Assembly: GCA_937863945.1 (NCBI GenBank)
Contig: CALMIB010000026.1
Span: forward strand, 1 to 10,745
Origin: an uncultured Longilinea sp.
Lineage (GTDB): Bacteria > Chloroflexota > Anaerolineae > Anaerolineales > Anaerolineaceae
Reading direction: 5' to 3'
DNA: 10,745 bases
In this document: positions 6,405 through 10,745 of the stretch, one piece after another
Layout of the letters: each line of letters opens with the position of its first letter
Numbering within the stretch: the first letter of the stretch is position 1
The notes under the pieces: generated by a model
Told to the model about the DNA's origin: nothing
The model's database searches: none
What the model saw: the letters and a program-made list of their open reading frames with translations, nothing else
Position numbers and translations under genes: made by a program

Positions 6405-6662
6405 TCACCTGCGGCGGCTGTACCACCCGCTGATCCCCAGGAGCAGGGATGCACCGATAACCGCCACCAGGAAGCTGAGCCAGCTCCAGGTAATGGTGAA
6501 GCTCGATCCGGTCAGCAGCCCGTACAGGAAGCCGCCGATGATGGCGCCCAACACGCCGATGATGATGTTGGCAAAGCAGCCCATGCGCGAATTGCGCCCG
6601 GTGACCAGGCTGGCGGCCCAACCGGCCAGCGCGCCGAAAATGATCCAGGATAACAATCCCAT
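6405..6662 (-). CDS. GlsB/YeaQ/YmgE-family small membrane protein
   Basis: This 85-residue protein matches the GlsB/YeaQ/YmgE (transglycosylase-associated) family. Three hydrophobic segments are visible: LLSWIIFGALAGWAASLV (about 3-20), CFANIIIGVLGAIIGGFLYG (about 29-48) and WLSFLVAVIGASLLLGISGW (about 61-80). Short polar loops include the conserved GRNSRMGCF. It ends in positively charged SRRR. Family members are stress-induced inner-membrane proteins of unknown biochemical role. The ATG at 6662 is preceded by a strong GAGGAGG SD (6670-6676) with seven-base spacing. It lies upstream of the MFS gene on the same strand, but a perfect hairpin separates the two, so it is probably a separate transcript. 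Confidence 0.9.
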   Translation of the reverse strand: MGLLSWIIFGALAGWAASLVTGRNSRMGCFANIIIGVLGAIIGGFLYGLLTGSSFTITWSWLSFLVAVIGASLLLGISGWYSRRR

Positions 6663-7045
6663 CAGGTTTCCTCCTCGGTAAGGTGATAGTCCTATTGGAT
6701 TTCAAAACAAATTGTAACAGTCATCCCGGATGACGGCGGCATTCTTTAACCCGAGTGCCCATTTCCCTTAGCAACCTCCGGCGAGTTGCGGTGTTTACAT
6801 AGTTTAGATACTTGCCTGATCACCCGCAGCGCCGATACCATCGCAGAGCACTCCACGCTGGCGCAGCCGGTTCCAAAATTGACGGTGAATAGATGCGTTC
6901 GCGTGAGGCCAATCTTGCCTGGGGGAGGGTTGGCGGACCGGTTGCATCCATTTTCAAAACGGCAGCCTCCGGAACCAGGGTGTGCAGGCGGAAACCTCAG
7001 GCGCGTGCCAGGTTTGGCAGCGCCGATTGCCTGGAGAAAACAACT
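6663..7045. other. Gene-free divergent region before the megasynthase gene
   Basis: About 383 bases lie between the minus-strand glsB-like start and the plus-strand megasynthase start. The glsB-proximal end holds the SD at 6670-6676. GTCATCC-C-GGATGAC at 6720-6734 is a short perfect palindrome around one base and may be an operator. A small hairpin with AACCT/AGGTT and GGC/GCC arms lies near 6996-7017. GGAG at 7033-7036 serves the megasynthase. Candidate -35/-10 pairs on both strands are poor. No coding frame with family resemblance is seen; the longer open frames here are shadows that run into the megasynthase. Confidence 0.5.
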
Positions 7046-10000
7046 ATGCTTGACCCAAAAGCAATTGCGATTGTTGGAGTGGGGGCGGTTCTGCCGGATG
7101 CTCCGGATGCGGCTTCGTTCTGGCGCAACATACAGGCTGGCCGCTATTCCATCACCGAAGTGCCGGCCGACCGCTGGCGCACGGATTTATATTACCATCC
7201 GGATCCCAGTCAGCCGGATAAGACCTATACCAAAATTGGCGCGTGGGTGCGCGATTTTCGCCTTGAGCCGCTCAAACTTGGCCTGGCGATCCCGCCACGC
7301 GTGCTGGACCAGATGGATTTTGCCCAACAATGGGCGATCGCGGCTGCCTATCAGGCGCTGAACGATTATGGGTATCCGCAGCGGGCACTCGATCCTGTCC
7401 GCACGGCAGTCATCCTGGGAAACGCTTCCGCGGGCGAGAACCATTACATTTCAAGTTTTCGCATTCGCCTACCGGAATACACCGATGCTTTAACGTCCAC
7501 TGCGGCCTTCCGCGCGCTGCCAGCGGATGCTCAGCGGGCCTTGCTGGAAGGGCTGCAAGCGCAGATCGACGCGCGCCTGCGCCCGATCACCGAAGATACC
7601 ATGCCGGGCGAGCTTTCCAACATCATCGCCGGGCGGGTGGCCAACGTGTTCAACCTGGGCGGCGCCAATTATGTCACCGACGCAGCCTGCGCCTCATCGC
7701 TGGCGGCGCTGCAAAATGCCATGGACGGATTGGTCGCCGGCCATTTCGACGCGGTGCTGGCGGGCGGCGTGGACCGCAACATGGGTCCTGAGGGGTTTGT
7801 CAAATTCAGCAAAATTGGCGCGCTCAGCCCGGACGGGTCGCGGCCGTATGCCGACGGCGCCAATGGCTTTGTAATGGGTGAAGGCGCAGCCATCTTTTTG
7901 CTGAAACGCCTGGCGGATGCCGAGCGCGACGGCGACCGGATTTACGCCGTGATCCGTGGGGTGGGCAGCAGCAGCGACGGCAAGGGCAAGGGCATCACCG
8001 CGCCCAACCCGGTCGGGCAGCAGCGTGCCATAGAGCGCGCCTGGCGCAACGCCGGCCTGGATCCGCGCAGCGCGGCGTTGATTGAGGGACACGGCACGTC
8101 CACCCGGGTGGGTGACGTGGTGGAGGTGGGCAGCCTGAACGCAATTTTTGGCGCGCTCGACCTGCCAACCGGAAAGATCGCGCTGGGCTCGGTGAAATCC
8201 AACATCGGCCATCTCAAGAGCGCTGCCGGCGCGGCCGCGCTGCTTAAAACGATTTTTGCATTGCGCGAGCAGGTGCTGCCGCCCTCGATCAATTTTGAGC
8301 GGCCTAATTCCAACATTGATTTTTCACATTTGCCCTTCCGGGTGAACACCGTGGCGCGCCCGTGGGAAAAGAAGGATGGTGAAGTGCGCCGCGCCGGAAT
8401 CAGTTCTTTTGGTTTTGGCGGCACCAATTTTCACCTGGTGGTGGAGGAACACATCCCCGGCCTGTTGACCAGTGACCGGTCGGTCTTTCCTGCGGTGGAA
8501 CTCAAACCTGCGCAGGCTGCGGAAGTGCAGCCCGCCGGGCAACCCCTGCCGGCCTTCTATCGCGGCCTGCTCTTCCTGAGCGCCGATTCGACGGCTGAAT
8601 TGAAGCTCCAACTGGAAAAAACCCTGGATTCAGCCCGCCAGGGTCAGCCGCCCGAACAGCAGGTCCCCACGCCCGCGGCGCTGGCGCGCAGCGAGCGCCT
8701 GGCGATGGACTTTGACAATCTTGATGAGTTAATTAAACGCGGCGAGAAGACGCTGAAAGCTTTTGAGAGCAATTCGCCGGCCGCCTGGAGCGCGCTGGGG
8801 GCGCATGCGGTTTACCGCGGCAGCGGACAGGCCGGTAAACTGGCTTTCCTCTTTCCCGGTCAGGGCAGCCAGTATGTCAACATGCTCAAAGACCTGTGCG
8901 AGGTGGAGCCGCTGGCGGCGGACACGTTCCGCGAGGCGGACGAGGTCATGACGCCCATTTTGGGACGCCCGCTGACCAGTTATATCTACGTGGACGGCGA
9001 CCCGGACGCGATCGCGCAGGCTGAAAACGCCCTGAAAAACACCGAAATTACCCAACCCGCCGTACTGACGGCCAATGTGGCGCTGCTGCGGTTGATGAAA
9101 AAGTTCGGCTTTGAGCCCGACCTGGTAATCGGGCACAGCCTGGGCGAATACGCCGCCCTGGTGGCGGCGGGTGTGCTGTCCTTCCCGGAAGCGCTGGAAG
9201 TGGTCAGCGCGCGCGGGCGGGAAATGTCGAAGGTTTCAATGGAGGATAACGGCTGCATGGCAGCCGTCTCCGCGCCGCTGGCTGAGGTTGAACGCATTCT
9301 CAAGACCATCGACGGTTATGTGGTGCTGGCCAATATCAACAGTCCCCTGCAATCGGTGATTGGCGGTTCAACCGCCGCGGTGGACGAGGCCCTGGCGGCG
9401 TTCCAGGCGGCCGGCTTCCAGGCGGTCAAGATACCGGTATCGCACGCTTTTCACACGCAGATCGTCGCGCCGGCCAGCGAACCGCTGCGCCGGGTGATCG
9501 CGCGCATGAACGTGCAGCCGCCGCGCATCCCGGTGATCGCCAACGTGACCGGCGGGTTGTACCCGACCGGCAAGGAAGAGATTCTCGACATCCTGGCCCG
9601 GCAGGTGGCTTCGCCGGTGCAGTTCATCCGCGGCGTGCAGACCCTGTATGAGCAGGGTGCGCGCGTATTTGCCGAAGTCGGCCCCAAGCGCGTGCTGAAC
9701 GCGCTGGCAACCGATATCCTCAAAGCAACCGAAGGCGTCACCATTGTGGCGACCAATCACCCGCGCAAGGGCGCGCGCACCAGTTTCAATGAAGCGTTGG
9801 CCGGTTTGTACGCGGCCGGGGTGGGGCCACGGGCCAATGTGGAGCAACGGGAGCGGCCGGTGGAGATCTCGCCGGTTGCCACCGTGGAACCGGATGCCGT
9901 TTCCGACGGCCGCCTGCCGCTGACCGGGTCGGTGGTGATCACCGGCGCGGGGCTGGGGTTGCCCGGACGCGGTAAGCATGTTTTTGAGGAAGACAACGTG

Positions 10001-10745
10001 GCGCGCATCCTGCGCGGCGAGCAAATGATTGAACCGCTGCCGGGTGAGGCGCGCGCTGCCATGCTGGAACGGCGCGTGACCCGGCTGGTGAAGAGCGAGG
10101 CCGGCGCGCAGATGGTGACGATCGACTCGCTGGATCAGACGGTGAAACTGGCCGGGCAGAGCGGCGACTTTGACCTGGCGGCCGAATTCGGTGTGCCGCT
10201 CGAGCGCGTGGAGGCGACCGATATTTCCACCCAACTGGCCATTGCGGCCGGCGTGGAGGCGCTGCGCGACGCGGGCATCCCGCTGGTGATGCGCTACAAG
10301 CGCACCAGCACGGGCTCGTTCCTGCCCGACCGGTGGATGCTGCCGGAAGCGCTGGCGGACGAGACCGGCGTGATCTTCGGCTCAGCTTTCCCGGGCGTGG
10401 AGCGGTTGGCGGAAGAATCGGCGCGCTTCTCGGAACACCAATCGCTGACCAACCAACTGGCGGAGGTGCGCGCCATGCAGGCCCAATTCGCGGCCCAGGT
10501 GGAAGTGCAGCAGGCATTAGAAGGGCGCGCCCGGGAGCTGGAAGCCCAACTGGTGAAGCTGGATTACCACTTCGACCGGCGTTTCATTTTCCGTATCCTG
10601 GCAATGGGGCACTCGCAATTTGCCGAATACATCGGCGCGCGTGGGCCGAATACTGCGGTCAATGCGGCTTGCGCTACGACCACGCATGAGTTAAGCATTG
10701 CCGAAGACTCGATTCGCTCCGCGCGCTGCCGCCGCGTGGTGATCA
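7046..10745 (+). CDS. Type I polyketide/fatty-acid megasynthase, KS-AT-KS (3' truncated by window)
   Basis: The frame from ATG 7046 is open to the window edge (1233 codons). The start is set by GGAG nine bases upstream and by KS homology beginning at residue 6. First KS (about 6-472): DAACASSLAAL with catalytic Cys215, EGHGTST with His349 and SNIGHLKSAAG with His389, all intact. MPGELSNIIAGRVANVFNLGG before Cys215 and the GFGGTNFH ending match PfaA-type PUFA-synthase KS domains. AT (about 597-900): GQGSQ 605-609, GHSLGE with Ser698, Arg723 and HAFH 800-803, the malonyl-type signature. A linker leads to a second KS-like domain from about 962 (VVITGAGLGLPG) with NAACATTT and Cys1209. It carries a coiled-coil-like insert at about 1126-1173. 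Downstream ACP, KR or DH domains would lie outside the window. The protein is cytoplasmic and multifunctional; the product is unknown. Confidence 0.93.
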   Translation, partial: MLDPKAIAIVGVGAVLPDAPDAASFWRNIQAGRYSITEVPADRWRTDLYYHPDPSQPDKTYTKIGAWVRDFRLEPLKLGLAIPPRVLDQMDFAQQWAIAAAYQALNDYGYPQRALDPVRTAVILGNASAGENHYISSFRIRLPEYTDALTSTAAFRALPADAQRALLEGLQAQIDARLRPITEDTMPGELSNIIAGRVANVFNLGGANYVTDAACASSLAALQNAMDGLVAGHFDAVLAGGVDRNMGPEGFVKFSKIGALSPDGSRPYADGANGFVMGEGAAIFLLKRLADAERDGDRIYAVIRGVGSSSDGKGKGITAPNPVGQQRAIERAWRNAGLDPRSAALIEGHGTSTRVGDVVEVGSLNAIFGALDLPTGKIALGSVKSNIGHLKSAAGAAALLKTIFALREQVLPPSINFERPNSNIDFSHLPFRVNTVARPWEKKDGEVRRAGISSFGFGGTNFHLVVEEHIPGLLTSDRSVFPAVELKPAQAAEVQPAGQPLPAFYRGLLFLSADSTAELKLQLEKTLDSARQGQPPEQQVPTPAALARSERLAMDFDNLDELIKRGEKTLKAFESNSPAAWSALGAHAVYRGSGQAGKLAFLFPGQGSQYVNMLKDLCEVEPLAADTFREADEVMTPILGRPLTSYIYVDGDPDAIAQAENALKNTEITQPAVLTANVALLRLMKKFGFEPDLVIGHSLGEYAALVAAGVLSFPEALEVVSARGREMSKVSMEDNGCMAAVSAPLAEVERILKTIDGYVVLANINSPLQSVIGGSTAAVDEALAAFQAAGFQAVKIPVSHAFHTQIVAPASEPLRRVIARMNVQPPRIPVIANVTGGLYPTGKEEILDILARQVASPVQFIRGVQTLYEQGARVFAEVGPKRVLNALATDILKATEGVTIVATNHPRKGARTSFNEALAGLYAAGVGPRANVEQRERPVEISPVATVEPDAVSDGRLPLTGSVVITGAGLGLPGRGKHVFEEDNVARILRGEQMIEPLPGEARAAMLERRVTRLVKSEAGAQMVTIDSLDQTVKLAGQSGDFDLAAEFGVPLERVEATDISTQLAIAAGVEALRDAGIPLVMRYKRTSTGSFLPDRWMLPEALADETGVIFGSAFPGVERLAEESARFSEHQSLTNQLAEVRAMQAQFAAQVEVQQALEGRARELEAQLVKLDYHFDRRFIFRILAMGHSQFAEYIGARGPNTAVNAACATTTHELSIAEDSIRSARCRRVVI

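Noticed and set aside
6268..6705. Upstream extension of the second MFS frame to 6705
   Set aside because: The added residues are low-complexity and His/Arg-rich, run through a perfect hairpin and overlap the glsB-like gene, which has a strong SD and clear family match.
6786..7361. Plus-strand open frame of 191 codons ahead of and into the megasynthase gene
   Set aside because: It is Arg/Cys/Leu-rich without family resemblance and overlaps the clear KS coding sequence in another frame.
9368..10234. Long minus-strand open frame opposite the AT and second KS
   Set aside because: Its His/Arg/Gln-rich translation is typical of antisense frames in GC-rich coding DNA; the plus-strand frame carries intact catalytic motifs.

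Overview
The window is GC-rich, gene-dense bacterial DNA with short gaps, hairpins between convergent genes and a few non-ATG starts. No RNA gene, insertion sequence, CRISPR array or attachment site is visible. The mix of genes (a large ArsR-type regulator coupled to an MFS transporter, a cNMP-fold protein paired with a NifU-like protein, and a PfaA-like megasynthase) would fit a Chloroflexota (Anaerolineae-like) or similar environmental bacterium. That assignment is inference; no marker gene is present.

Layout. (1) Bases 1-36 are the last codons of a plus-strand gene, followed by a bidirectional hairpin terminator. (2) On the minus strand, a cNMP-fold protein (840-376) and a small NifU-like Fe-S protein (348-94) form a two-gene unit. 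(3) Divergent from it, a three-gene plus-strand unit encodes an ArsR/winged-helix regulator, an MFS exporter read from an overlapping TTG start, and an OsmC-like protein, ending in a terminator near 3835-3870. Back-to-back promoter-like sequences lie between the divergent units, and a perfect inverted repeat overlaps the regulator's -10 box. (4) A bacterioferritin with complete ferroxidase and heme ligands has its own promoter and SD. (5) Convergent to it on the minus strand are a GlsB/YeaQ-type membrane protein, a second MFS transporter and a nitroreductase, with a perfect 21-bp hairpin between the first two. (6) After a gene-free stretch of about 380 bases, a large type I polyketide/fatty-acid megasynthase starts at 7046 and runs open to the window edge (1233 codons seen). 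Its order is KS, then AT, then a second, divergent KS interrupted by a coiled-coil-like insertion.

By context, the first 6.7 kb look like iron/redox and stress housekeeping: Fe-S scaffold, iron storage, peroxide/thiol defence, flavin reductase and efflux. The most unusual item is the megasynthase. Its first KS resembles PUFA-synthase (PfaA) KS domains, its AT carries a malonyl-type signature, and its second KS looks closer to the fungal-FAS style around the catalytic Cys. It is cut by the window edge, so the carrier protein, reductive domains and product are unknown.
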